Source of the DNA: Symsagittifera roscoffensis
Lineage: Eukaryota > Xenacoelomorpha > Acoela > Convolutidae
Reading direction: 5' to 3'
DNA: 64,000 bases
Assembly (NCBI RefSeq): GCF_963678635.1
Contig: NC_087063.1
Span: forward strand, 76,653,617-76,717,616
The position numbers and the translations under genes are program-made. Below the pieces are notes generated by a model, which saw only the letters and a list, made by a program, of their open reading frames with translations, did no database searches and was not told the origin of the DNA. Positions 22,680 to 34,004 of the stretch are shown piece after piece; position 1 is the first letter of the stretch; every line of letters begins with the position of its first letter.

Positions 22680-24260
22680 ATCTAGAGGGTCATGTAGAAT
22701 AAAAACTTAATTTTTTGTCTACTTTGAGTCTATATCTGGAGATCTTTTGGTTATCACTTAAGTTTTCTTTTTCTACTAGAGGGAATAGGTCTGTCCTATG
22801 CATTTTTGTTTAATTGGTTTTTGTGGTGTATTGTTTTTGATCCAAGATGAACATAGTAATGGTTTAAATGTAGAGTTTCCCAAAAAGTCTACTTCGTAGT
22901 GATTATTTTGCCCATCTAGATATAATGGAAAGTGTTGTAAATTGTTTATTTGTGCATTATCAAGGTCAATTTTTACTGCATATTTGCATTCTCATCGTTG
23001 TGATGTTTCGTCTTTTGCAAGAAAAAACTTAATGTTTTGTGGTATTTCTACTTTCTACTTCTTGTTAAAATTTCAAGTGGTGCGTTTCGACTGATTGTGT
23101 CCGGCAATGCAAGATTTTTTCCTGCGATCCAAACTATATGTAAATTTGGGAAGTTCATTGGAATTAATTGAAATCTATAAACTCTATGGTTTGGATATGA
23201 CTTTTGTGAAAAAAGAAAAATTATAGATTTATGATCTGTAAATAGAACTATTGGATGCTTTCTTCCAAGTACTAAGAATTCATAATCTGTGACAGTTTAT
23301 GTTATAGCTGTGCATTCTCTCATAAGTGTAGAGAGTCTTAGATCAAATTGAAAGCGTCGCACATAGCATGAAATGGTTGGTCTGGATCTGGAATACTATT
23401 TGATATTTGTTCAGTCAGGAGTGTTTTTAATTCTTCAAATCAATTTTGGTGTTTTAGTTTCCAATCAAAATTGTTTTGTTGTCTGAGAATCTTATAAAAT
23501 GGTCTTTAATACAATTGCATTTTATAGACGTATTTATTAAAAAGTTTACCATTCCAAGAAATTCTTGCAGTTTCTTTTTATTTGATGGAGGTTGGAGTTT
23601 TATGATTGCGTCTATGCGAGACTTTATCGGAGTGATCGTATTTCATTCAATAATAAGTCTAAGGAATTTTACACGAGTAAGGAAGAAATGTGATTTGTCT
23701 GGGACTGCTTTCTTGTTTTTCTTAAGTAGTATTTGGTGGTATTTATCTAACACTTTGAACAGTTCGTGTTTTGTTTGTGAATGCATGAAAAAATCGTCTA
23801 AATTTGTTAAAAGCTGAAAATAAGCGCTGAAAATTGCTGCGTCCTAATGAAATTCCATAGAAAAAACTATTTAATTCGTATTGTTGATTTCCATTAAGGA
23901 ATTATGTTAAGCGTCGTGATTTATCATCTAAAGGCATTTGATTATATGCGCTGTTCATGTCAGCTGTTGTAAATTTTTTCCATTTATTTTTGTGAGAACT
24001 ATTCGAACTGGTTCTATAGGTCAATTACATTTAGATTCAAATGAGTTGAGGTATCTTGCGTCTAGAACGATTTTAACGAGTCTCCTTTAGCGAGAATAAT
24101 AACGTGATTTATGAAAGTGTTTTCTATTGGTTCTTCTTCTTTATTAACTGGAGAAAAGTTTTCGTATTGTTCTAATAGATCTATATCTATTGACTTTATC
24201 TTGTAAACGAATTGGAACTTTACTTGCCCGTTGATTTTTGAAAACTTCGTCAGGATTTTC
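22680..24260 (-). pseudogene. Retroelement reverse transcriptase and RNase H (decayed)
   Basis: Minus-strand RT fragments include KIVLDARYLN (about 24070), TADMNSAYNQMPLDD (motif A, about 23960) and LTNLDDFFMHS (motif C with LDD, about 23800). A connection segment with EFLGMVNFL-type sequence lies near 23570. RNase H and tether motifs FTDHKSI and WIAGKNLALPDTIS follow near 23240-23120. The motif order is that of Ty3/gypsy pol. Frameshifts and stops are frequent, so the enzyme is dead. In life it would copy element RNA to DNA and remove the RNA strand. Confidence 0.78.
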
Positions 24261-24299
24261 GATGTCTGGTGATTGAAAATCTTTGCTTTTTAGACTTTC

Positions 24300-27200
24300 T
24301 AAGAGAATTGGGATTGTACAATTTTTTTCTTTAGGTGTTTGTATTTTATTTGCTGTATTTGGTATATGTTGTTCGCAATTGAAATTCCTTTAAGTTCTTG
24401 TTCGGTATAGTCTGTTTTGTTTTGTATTTTATCTGATTTTTCAAAATTATTTAAGTTTTTGTTGTTTTGATCATAATTCGATTCAATTGGTACTTCGTAT
24501 TCATTTTCAATCTGAAGCATGTGTATTGAAAGCGTATTTTCTGTTTCGCTCTCATCATCTGTGGATTCATAAGTTATGTGATTTAGTTGTTTTTCTGACT
24601 TTTCTGTGTTATCAATACCGGGAGGGTCTGATTGGGTTTCTTCAGTTGAGTGTACCTGGTTGTTTTGTCTTTGATATTTAGGTGTATTACGTCTATAGTT
24701 TTCTTGTGAATTTGATATGTTGTATTATTCCTGTGTGGCGATTGAGAATAATCTCTCTGTCGATTTGAACAATTAAATTTTCGGTTTTTGGAATTGTCAC
24801 GTGATATATTGTGATAATAATTATAGGTTGATCTGTTGTTTGAATAGTTTCGTGATCTAATCTCTGGGTATGGTCTATTCCTATTGTTTGAGTAGTTTCT
24901 GTTTACGTTATACGAGTAATTTCTGGAACGGTTGTTTCAATAGTATCTACATCGAGAGTTTAAATATGAAAGATTTTTATTGTAATTGGAATAGTTACTT
25001 CTGCTTGAGTTTGATTTTGAATAATTATTACGATATTGGTTGTTTTGACTATTTGATCAACTATCTCTGTTTTGTGAGAAATTTTGTGAATTCTTTGGTC
25101 TGGAGATCTTCCGCGGTAGTTATTTTTGTAAGGTGTCCAGAGGTATTATAATTATCTAGGAGCCGTTTTCCTGAAATATTATTACTGTGAATGTCTTTGT
25201 TTGAAAAAATCTGGTGTTTTTTCATGTACTGATAAAAGGATTTATTTGGTTCTCTATATTTCTGTGGTTTGTTCTGATTATCTTGTTGTTTCTGTATTCC
25301 AATTTTTTGTATTATGGTTTGCCTTTAAAAGTTGGGTTTTTTTCGTAGATGTTTAATACTTGAGTAATTTTTTCGGCTTTTTCAGTGTCGGAGTCATGAA
25401 TGTTATTTATTTGAGAAGTAGTTGCACGGATGTTGTTTATGTATTGTGACTTTATATTTTCTGTTTCTTCCACTTTCATAGTGATTTCTGCTTGTTCTAG
25501 TTTGTCTACTAGTTTTCGGAAATCAATATCAGGTTCTCGAATTGAAGATGGGTGCGATGGTCTCTTTTTTATCGCTATTTTTCGTCATTGTGGTGCTAGA
25601 AGCACCATTAAGATTTCTGTCATTTTTGTGTTTTCATAATCATGTGTATTAAGGACATATGCTTTCTTATTAATGTTTCGTTTCTTACAGCAAGTTGTTT
25701 AAGTATTTCTTTAGGGAGTCTACGAAGTTCATTGCAGAGAACTGTTTGATGTTGTTTGTTTCTTTCAGAGTCGAAATTTTTTAAAAATTCTTGTGTGAAT
25801 CTTTTCCAGTCTGATTTAATATCTTTAGGTAAAACTGAAAAACGTTTTTGGGCTGCGCCATCAAGTTTGGTTCGGATTAAAGCTGTGTGTCTATGTATCC
25901 AATTTGGATGAAGTTGCGTATTTATTGGTCCAGGTCATATATTTAAAAATAAATTAGCTGTGACTGCGTTTGAATAATCCTCTACTGAGTATTCAGGGGG
26001 TCTGTTCCTGCGAATACCATTAGTGATTTGTTAGAAGATATAGTAGATCCATTCATAAGGTATGGATTCATAGTCATTTGCAGTGATTCTGCGGCTTTTG
26101 GTATTTGAGAAAAATTTTCTAAGTTGTGTTTTTGTAATTTCATAATGTGGTAAATAATATGGTGATGGGATTTGTTTTAGCATTTGAGTTGCTTGATATT
26201 TTGTGTATTTGTTGGGTTTTGTGATTGAAAGTTATTATTATATGATGCTGAGTTTTGTCTTGTTTGTCGTATTTGTTCATTTCGTTAATATGGTTTAAAA
26301 AGATTGGGTTGATAAATAGGATCTAGTTGATCAATATTCCAATTATTATTTTGGTTGATTTGTGCTGAATTGTTGTTGATTTGGGCTATTGTAATCTTCA
26401 TTTTCTGAATAATGTGATTGATTCCTTATATGATTTTTATTAGTCATGTTTTTATTTTGCTGGAAGAACAGACAAGTTTCGCTACGATCCACTGTAGCTC
26501 GTGGTTTTCGTTGAAAAATACTGAGTGAGAGGCTTGTTGTGGTACATTTTGTATTTTGTTTATAGTTTTTTTTTTGCTTGTGATTGATTTTAACTGTTCA
26601 TATGGGAAGGTTTTGTTATTTTAGATTTTGCATAAAAGTCACAGTTATGATCTGAAAAGTTGTTTCTATTAGACGTTTTTTGTTTATTTGTTTGTCGTTA
26701 TGTCGTCACTGGTTCAAATGTTTGATAATCCATTTGTGAGTGTTTTGGGGTGATAGAAGGTCTTACTGTGGGTTGTATAGTCGTTTGTGCAAGTGCTGTA
26801 TTTTTGTTTTTGGAGTTGTAAGTGTAGGATGAATGGGGGAACGGTTTTATTGTTTTGTTGTTGGTATTGTTTCGACTATTTCTTCATTAATGAAGTTTGA
26901 TGGAGTTTGAATATCTTGTTGTGTGGGAGTTCTTGTTCCATTAAAGTTTTCTTGTGTAAAAATGAAGTGGAAGTTTAATCTATTATTTCCCGTTCTGTCA
27001 GTGAACATTGTATTATAATTAAAAGGTGTTGCATCAATAGTATGTGGAGTTATTCTAACGTGGTCTTTATTGTTAGAAATAATGGTGGTTGCTTGACTTG
27101 ACATATCAGTTGATATTTTAATAAATGGTGGATGAGACCAATCAGGGTCAAAAACATAAATTAATTCATCTGCTATTATAATTTGATTGTCTGAATTTTG

Positions 27201-28296
27201 TGGTCGAAAATTTTTTCTTGATAGTGCTATGAGATCAATGTTGTGGACAAAATAATCAATTATAAACCATGCTAGTTTTCTTTGTAAATCATAATTGAAA
27301 GTTTGTGAGATTTCCTTACTAATCAGGTTTTCACGGATTGTATTTAAAAATTTAGAGAAAAGACAGATTTCTTATCTTACAATTGGATGTCGGGATGTTT
27401 GAAATGGTGACTCATTTTGTGTTTCTTTCAATTCTAGTATAGATAGAGAGCTATAAATAATTGAATAAACATCGCTTGTGAATATTGAATTTGCTATGTG
27501 AATTTTGGTATTGTATATATTTTATATAGTCTGTGAAAACTTTCGAGAATTCTAGATCTATATCATCTGTTTGTATTTGATGTGTAGGGTGATTTGGTTT
27601 TGGTGATAAAGCTTCAATATTGTGAATATACCGTAATATGCTGTGATATTACTTATACATTTGAGATAGTGGTCAAGGATGTGTCCTTTTATTCTTACTC
27701 CAGGAAATTCTTGTTTACATGGACTGTTTCCTTTTTTAAATAGATTTACAATTATGTTATGACAAAACTGTACTTGTCCTCGGGTGGGAGCACTTTGTGG
27801 TTGTGTGAAAAATGAAAGTATTGAGTTGTCATCGAAATTTTTGTTATACTCGATCAGTTTTCATATTGTAAAACTGTTAGTGTGTAACATTCAATATGTT
27901 TTTTTGGTTGTTTCCACTTTTATAGACGTATTGGTTTATTTGTATATGATATTTTCTTTTTGCTTTTTCTTTTTTTGATGATGGTGTTGTAGCTTCTGAG
28001 TCAGAAAGATAAATTAGGTCTTCTATCGGGTTATTCTTATTTAATGAATCTTTTAAGCTTTCAAGTTCCTGTATTGTGTTTGTTTCTGATTCTGAGACTG
28101 CGTTTCATTGTTTTGAAAATCGTTTTTTGATAATTGGCTTTTTTTTGTTATGATTTTCTTTTTTTTTGTGTTTTTTTCACCTAATATATCCTCTTGTTTG
28201 TCTATGCGGTGTGATTACAAGATCGTAGCTGTGGTTTTTAATTAAACAATTTTCTAATACGATTGATTGTTTACTGTCTAGATTGTCTCTTGACAT
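24300..28296 (-). pseudogene. Retroelement gag region (decayed)
   Basis: In minus-strand sense an ATG near 28296 opens MSRDNLDSKQSIVLENCL. Broken frames continue to about 24300. Recognisable parts are an acidic segment (ESLKDSLNKNNPIEDL, about 28050), Asn/Gln-rich stretches, and a repetitive Arg/Asn/Ser/Tyr region (RNYSNNRN-type repeats, about 24690-25100). That last region sits where the RNA-binding nucleocapsid would lie. No CCHC knuckle is visible, so RNA binding would rest on the Arg-rich repeats; this is inference. The protease expected between this and RT is not recognised. Confidence 0.55.
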
Positions 28297-29549
28297 AAGG
28301 TTTAGGGTGATGGATGCAAAAATTGGGGGTTACAATTTTTATTTCCCTAAACTGTTCTTCCTTTTGGTTTTTGTGTGGTTATCCTAACTTGGAGCATAGA
28401 TTGTCGTAGTTGATGGGTTGAAGAGAGAGTATATCATTTAGTGAGAATGAGTTTTTACTTTCTCGTGACTAGGTGTTAATCTATGAGTTACTTACTTAAT
28501 CTTATCTAGGGGTTGTGTTTTGTGATCAAGGGTTGGAGAATAGTAAATCAATTCACAAGATTCTGGTATAATTAGAACACAGGTAGATCGTTAGGTACTA
28601 TTTTAAAAGTTTTAGCCTGGGTCATTGAAGAGAAAGGGCTTAAGTGAAGGATGAGTAACCGAAGTTCTTCACTGTCTAACTTAATTGAAATGGTTAGTTT
28701 TTCAAAAATTTCTATTACTCCTAGGTCGTTTTTAAGGGTTGGGCAGTGAATCGATGTTTGAGGTCATTAGACACTTTTAAAATTATGAAGAAGGGAGACC
28801 AAAATTGTTCTGATTCGATCCAAGGAGAGCCTTGATGATCAGTAATTGAATAAGATAATTTTATTTTTATTTGAAGTTAAAGATCCAAAGAAAATCTTGA
28901 TGATCAGTTTATGAAAGAAAAGTGAATTATGGGAAGCAAGGATAAGCCTTGATAAATCTTCATGTAAAAGTTTCAGAAAATTTAAAAGTTAAAAATTAGA
29001 TGATAATAATTTTCCGAATTTATGCTGTTTTGTTTTAGGCGATGAAGCTGTGATGAGAAAAATCATGTGTGTTAATTTATGAAACTAACAATGAATGTTA
29101 ATACTAACTAATTGTTGTATTTTTTATTCACAAGCTTTGATTTACTGTAGATTTTGGGAAAACCACTTGTGTTCTTTTTATCAGTCGTTATTGTTAAATA
29201 GTAGCTATAGCACCAAAAAGGTTGTTGAAGAATTATTCTTCAAATATTTTTTATGTCAGTAAATGAAAGTTTAAAATTACTGCATAAAGAATTCTAAATA
29301 CAAAACCTTGTTCCGGTTTCCGTCGTACTATCATGTAGTAGAGTGGTCCGTTTCCTGATCGTTGTTCACGCGTTGATCTTGGCCTTCTCACAATACCTGG
29401 CTTTTCGTGTATTGTATGGAAAATTGGCGTAGATTTATTGACATGTAGAGTCATTTCTATTAAATTAACTATTCCGTCTAACATTTTTGCAATTTTGCAA
29501 ATGTCTAAATTTAAGTTTAATTGTCTAATTCTAAGTTAGTTAAAGTCTT
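28297..29549 (-). other. Leader region between primer-binding site and gag
   Basis: A ~1.25 kb segment between the primer-binding site and the putative gag start. It includes a 77-codon minus-strand frame (29251-29484) beginning MLDGIVNLIEMTLHVNKST and rich in Arg. No family is recognised. It could be a leader peptide or the start of an older gag reading frame. Confidence 0.3.
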
Positions 29550-29572
29550 GTTCGAGACTTATGGTCACACCA
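29550..29572 (-). promoter_or_regulatory. tRNA primer-binding site
   Basis: On the plus strand gttcgagacttatggtcaca ends in CCA two bases before the 5' LTR. This looks like a tRNA 3' end: a TTCGA T-loop, then a stem, then terminal CCA. The minus strand is therefore complementary to a tRNA 3' end, as expected of a retrotransposon primer-binding site. Which tRNA is not determined; the stem appears one base short of the standard length, perhaps through decay. Confidence 0.7.
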
Positions 29573-29574
29573 GA

Positions 29575-29946
29575 TGAATTATGACCTTTGGCCTGTACTC
29601 ATAGAGTATTTTCAGATAAGGTACACCGTCTGTTCGTCTTATTTTCGGCTGGATAGATTCATGCAACTTCTTAGTCTAATACCAAGCTTAACCTTACTCT
29701 AATATATCCTAGTCTCAATAGATCTAATTTTTGCGAGTTAGTTTTTGGAGTTTATCCAGAAAGAGAAAAACTGTATTCGAAAATTTATTCAATTTGTTCT
29801 TGTGCTAAAACTACAAGTAGTTTCAGGACTTACAAATAAGTGTCAATGTTAGAGATGGAAAATGATTGGTTAGTTAGTAATATTTTATAGTGGTAAGTTA
29901 TCAATAAAATAATTGGTTTTTAAATACTAGTTTAAAACTGATTCCA
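29575..29946 (-). repeat. 5' LTR of the 12.5-29.9 kb element
   Basis: It begins TGAATTATGACC and ends TGATTCCA, followed by CTTA (29947-29950). It is the partner of 12525-12916. As the upstream LTR in minus-strand sense it should hold the element promoter, but no core promoter can be pinpointed from sequence alone. Confidence 0.88.
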
Positions 29947-29950
29947 CTTA

Positions 29951-30310
29951 ATATATCTTGCAGACAATAGAAAATCAACTAAACAATTAGGAATGCTGTA
30001 AAAGGCAGAGCTGTACAATTATACAATCATGGGATAGAAAAATGACGATTTGAAACGAGGATAGGAATCCGAATCCAGTTTCAAGCATTAATAACCGATT
30101 ACATTATGATTTTAGTACCAGTCTTACTTACATATAAACAAAGGATATATTTAAAATATAGTTTTAGTGTGACTAAATTTTGCAAAGTACCAAATTATAA
30201 TAGATTGTAATCTATTATAATTGATTTAAAGGGTTATTTCTTTGAACAATTTTTAATTATAATTGATGAAAAAAGATTATAATCTCTTGGAAAATCTAAC
30301 TATTATAATT
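29951..30310. other. AT-rich spacer with palindrome
   Basis: Unique AT-rich sequence to the right of the Ty3/gypsy element. It contains a 30-bp near-perfect palindrome at 30193-30222 (arms AATTATAATAGATT with a GTA/TAC centre). No gene is seen. Confidence 0.6.
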
Positions 30311-30789
30311 ATTTATAAATTTTTTAAACACCCAATTTTGGTAACTACAATCAACTAAATTGTCAAAAAATCAACATAATAATCCGTTTTACTTGATTAC
30401 TTACACCCAAACTTGGATGCGGGAACAAATTTCTTGTTCAAGTTTTTTCCATTCTTTGTGTTTTCAAGATTTGTTTTGTTTTCTTCAGTCTTTTTTAACT
30501 GAAGTGTATCAGCAACAAGAATTATTTATTTAAAAAAAAACATTTTAGCTTTATTTGAAAAAAAACCCCTTCTTTGTCCTGTAAAACATCCCGAATCCAA
30601 GTTTAGTCGCAGGTAATTGATTATAACGGATTATTATGTCGAGTTTTTGACAAATATAACTCATTATAGTTACTTAAATTTGATGTTTAAAGAATTTATT
30701 ATCGATTATAATCGTGATATATTCCAAAAGATTATAAACTTTTATAATCAATTTTAATTGAATGGAGTTGATACAAAAAACTCTTCAAA

Positions 30790-30999
30790 TTAATTATCAT
30801 CAAATATTATCGACTCTATTCGCGTATTTTGCAAAATGTTGTCAAACCAAAAGTGTAGTTCAATTATATACAGGGGATATTTGCTTCTGTCAAAACCAAA
30901 ATCTCTAAAAACGGGATTTTTGTCATAGTTTGACTCATCTGAACACAAAGTCTTACCACGAAACAGATGATTACATGTAATGTTCCAGCGGTATGTCAA
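30790..30999 (-). CDS. Unidentified ORF in duplicated unit, copy 1
   Basis: A 69-codon minus-strand frame containing HLFRGKTLCSDESNYDKNPV and FRDFGFDRSKYPLYIIELHF. It lies downstream of the kinase terminal exon in the same orientation. A donor-like GTAAGACT and acceptor-like GTGTTCAG sit inside it, so it may be part of an exon. The second copy differs by one residue, but that follows from the duplication and does not show selection. Not recognised. Confidence 0.25.
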   Translation of the reverse strand: MTYRWNITCNHLFRGKTLCSDESNYDKNPVFRDFGFDRSKYPLYIIELHFWFDNILQNTRIESIIFDDN

Positions 31000-31563
31000 A
31001 AAAAGCTTCAGAATAAATCATGAAACTACAGCATTGTGCTAATATTTTAGGGGTTAAAAAACATAAAATGTGCATCATGAAACAACTTCATTAGAGAAAT
31101 GAAAAAAAAAATGTTTAAAAATGAATTGATTTGAAATTTTTTAAAACAATTTTTGTCATTTCTCACATAAACCAAACTCTATGAAAATCATATAATATAA
31201 GCGATTCAGTGGCAATGTTGAAGACAAAATGGGCCTACGAAAAGGATTACATCAGATTTTTTGGGAACATCATATGAATCAGAAATTGGGATAAAAAAAA
31301 TCGATTATAATCAATTATAATCGATAACAATTGGATAGACAAATCTATAGCTTAATAATCGGTTACAACCGATAAAAATGTATTATAATATATATTTTTT
31401 TGATTTCAAAAAGAGAGATTACAACCTATTGTTAATTGATTAAAATCAATATTGTTCTCAAGTTTAGTAAAACTGGTAATATAATCATAACATAAACAAT
31501 TAATATAGCTTGAAACTGGATGCGATATGTAATAATGTTTGCAGTTTCATTAGTTTCTTTTGT

Positions 31564-31830
31564 TCATTTTGTGGGAATCAATTCAGCAACAGGCATAATT
31601 TTTTCTCTGCCTGACGAATTCCGGAACAGTTCCCAATCAACTCCTGCGAAGAAAGGATGACGCTGGAGACTCGAAATTCCTCCTAAGCTAGGACTTCTAG
31701 GACTTCCAAGTCTTTGCTTCGGATCGACAGCAAGAAAACCTTTCAAAAGGCTTCGAACGGTGCTAGGTGTTTCTGGAGGTGTTTCAAATGCCAGAAACTG
31801 ATCTTTAGATTCAAGATTGACACGAGAGTT
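31564..31830 (-). pseudogene. AGC-type protein kinase, terminal exon, duplicate copy 1
   Basis: The minus-strand frame reads QFLAFETPPETPSTVRSLLK, then FLAVDPKQRLGS and LQRHPFFAGVDWELF, ending at a stop at 31564. The VDPxxRLG...HPFFxxxDWE pattern is the end of the C-lobe of AGC-family Ser/Thr kinases (the RLG and HPFF blocks are shared by S6K, PKC, PDK1 and RSK-like members). The N-terminal limit is unsure; the frame is open to 31830 with no clear TTTCAG acceptor. It is the downstream copy of the tandem duplication. The complete gene would need the exons at 33661-33903 and 35764-35955 and lost upstream parts. Confidence 0.7.
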
Positions 31831-32474
31831 TCATAAAAACTGTAATCCAGACGGAAGCATTCTGGCTTGAAACTAAACTTAAGCTGAAAAATTGTCCATG
31901 AACCCCATTTTTTTTTAAAATTTATTTTAATTACTCACCTCCCGCCCCCCCGGGAATTCCGAAACAGTTCAACCGAAAACATATTTTTTATAATCATTTA
32001 TAAATTTTTTAAACACCCAATTTTGGTAACTACAATCAACTAAATTGTCAAAAAATCAACATAATAATCCGTTGTACTTGATTACTTACACCCAAACTTG
32101 GATGCGGGAACAAATTTCTTGTTCAAGTTTTTTCCATTCTTTGTGTTTTCAAGATTTGTTTTGTTTTCTTCAGTCTTTTTTAACTGAAGTGTATCAGCAA
32201 CAAGAATTATTTATTAAAAAAAAACATTTTAGCTTTATTTGAAAAAAAAACCCCTTCTTTGTCCTGTAAAACATCCCGAATCCAAGTTTAGTCGCAGGTA
32301 ATTGATTATAACGGATTATTATGTCGAGTTTTTGACAAATATAACTCATTATAGTTACTTAAATTTGATGTTTAAAGAATTTATTATCGATTATAATCGT
32401 GATATATTCCAAAAGATTATAAACTTTTATAATCAATTTTAATTGAATGGAGTTGATACAAAAAACTCTTCAAA

Positions 32475-32684
32475 TTAATTATCATCAAATATTATCGACT
32501 CTATTCGCGTATTTTGCAAAATGTTGTCAAACCAAAAGTGTAGTTCAAATATATACAGGGGATATTTGCTTCTGTCAAAACCAAAATCTCTAAAAACGGG
32601 ATTTTTGTCATAGTTTGACTCATCTGAACACAAAGTCTTACCACGAAACAGATGATTACATGTAATGTTCCAGCGGTATGTCAA
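32475..32684 (-). CDS. Unidentified ORF in duplicated unit, copy 2
   Basis: Second copy of the 69-codon frame at 30790-30999, differing by Ile to Phe in the PLYIxELHF segment. See that entry for content. The call is weak because the frame is short and the family is unknown. Confidence 0.25.
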   Translation of the reverse strand: MTYRWNITCNHLFRGKTLCSDESNYDKNPVFRDFGFDRSKYPLYIFELHFWFDNILQNTRIESIIFDDN

Positions 32685-33248
32685 AAAAAGCTTCAGAATA
32701 AATCATGAAACTACAGCATTGTGCTAATATTTTAGGGGTTAAAAAACATAAAATGTGCATCATGAAACAACTTCATTAGAGAAATGAAAAAAAAAATGTT
32801 TAAAAATGAATTGATTTGAAATTTTTTAAAACAATTTTTGTCATTTCTCACATAAACCAAACTCTATGAAAATCATATAATATAAGCGATTCAGTGGCAA
32901 TGTTGAAGACAAAATGGGCCTACGAAAAGGATTACATCAGATTTTTTGGGAACATCATATGAATCAGAAATTGGGATAAAAAAAATCGATTATAATCAAT
33001 TATAATCGATAACAATTGGATAGACAAATCTATAGCTTAATAATCGGTTACAACCGATAAAAATGTATTATAATATATATTTTTTTGATTTCAAAAAGAG
33101 AGATTACAACCTATTGTTAATTGATTAAAATCAATATTGTTCTCAAGTTTAGTAAAACTGGTAATATAATCATAACATAAACAATTAATATAGCTTGAAA
33201 CTGGATGCGATATGTAATAATGTTTGCAGTTTCATTAGTTTCTTTTGT

Positions 33249-33515
33249 TCATTTTGTGGGAATCAATTCAGCAACAGGCATAATTTTTTCTCTGCCTGAC
33301 GAATTCCGGAACAGTTCCCAATCAACTCCTGCGAAGAAAGGATGACGCTGGAGACTCGAAATTCCTCCTAAGCTAGGACTTCTAGGACTTCCAAGTCTTT
33401 GCTTCGGATCGACAGCAAGAAAACCTTTCAAAAGGCTTCGAACGATGCTAGGTGTTTCTGGAGGTGTTTCAAATGCCAGAAACTGATCTTTAGATTCAAG
33501 ATTGACACGAGAGTT
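33249..33515 (-). pseudogene. AGC-type protein kinase, terminal exon, duplicate copy 2
   Basis: It is identical in layout to 31564-31830 and is the copy nearer the upstream kinase exons, so it is the likely in-place terminal exon. It carries the same FLAVDPKQRLGS and HPFFAGVDWE blocks and the same stop. AGC kinases phosphorylate Ser/Thr in basic contexts. This part contributes only the last helices of the kinase domain and a short tail. Confidence 0.7.
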
Positions 33516-33660
33516 TCATAAAAACTGTAATCCAGACGGAAGCATTCTGGCTTGAAACTAAACTTAAGCTGAAAAATTGTCCATGAACCCCATTTTTTTT
33601 TAAAATTTATTTTAATTACTCACCTCCCCCCCCCCCCCCCCCCGGGAATTCCGAAACAGT

Positions 33661-33903
33661 TCAACCGAAAACATATTTTTTGCATGTCTCGACATTTTCG
33701 ACTGTTAATACACCAACAAGCTTGCGAATATTATAAAATGTGTCAATCTGAAAACATCCCTCACGGTATATTCGAGACAATTTGCTTCGACTAACTAAAT
33801 CTGAAATAACGATTTTCTTGAAAAGGCAGAGCTTGCTAAAGCATAATTGGTTAACCAGAATACCAATTTCCCAATAATCGGCTTCATTAGAATAAGCTGC
33901 ACC
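33661..33903 (-). pseudogene. Protein kinase exon with subdomain IX (DxWxxG)
   Basis: The minus strand has CTTTCAAG at 33910-33903 as a possible acceptor. An open frame then begins GAAYSNEADYWEIGILVNQL. The D-Y-W-x-I-G-I-L pattern matches kinase subdomain IX (DxWxxGxxL), where the Asp stabilises the catalytic loop. The frame goes on through Lys-rich sequence to a stop at 33661, just inside the edge of the 1685-bp duplication. It lies between the activation-loop exon (35764-35955) and the terminal exon (33249-33515) in the order expected of one kinase gene. Confidence 0.55.
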
Positions 33904-34004
33904 TTGAAAGAGTGTATATGTACTACTATGATGAATTGATCCCTTTAAACCAAATTATTGAGAGGCTCCAAAAAGCGGTCACTTCTAAATACCAGAACAA
34001 GACT

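Larger units (their letters stand above)
12525..29946 (-). mobile_element. Decayed Ty3/gypsy-type LTR retrotransposon
   Basis: Two related LTRs (12525-12916 and 29575-29946) start with TG and end with CA. They are flanked by the same 4-bp target duplication CTTA (12521-12524 and 29947-29950). The ~16.7 kb interior is coded on the minus strand in the order gag, RT, RNase H, integrase, then a long region in the env position. A primer-binding site lies beside the right LTR, which is therefore the 5' LTR. All reading frames are heavily broken. The LTRs differ at many positions and in length (392 and 372 bp), so the insertion is old. The order RT-RNase H-integrase and the 4-bp duplication fit Ty3/gypsy. 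Confidence 0.88.
30311..33680. repeat. Tandem duplication of a 1685-bp unit
   Basis: 30311-31995 and 31996-33680 are almost identical direct repeats. Each starts at atttataaattttttaaaca and ends at cagttcaaccgaaaacat. They differ at a few bases and in a C-run near the right end, longer in copy 2 (about 33626-33643) than in copy 1 (about 31944). The unit contains the last exon of a protein kinase gene and many ATTATAAT palindromic words. The near identity means the duplication is recent or homogenised. Confidence 0.95.

Noticed and set aside
29550-29572. tRNA gene remnant
   Set aside because: Only the last ~23 nt resemble a tRNA 3' end, ending in CCA two bases from an LTR. That is a primer-binding site, not a gene.
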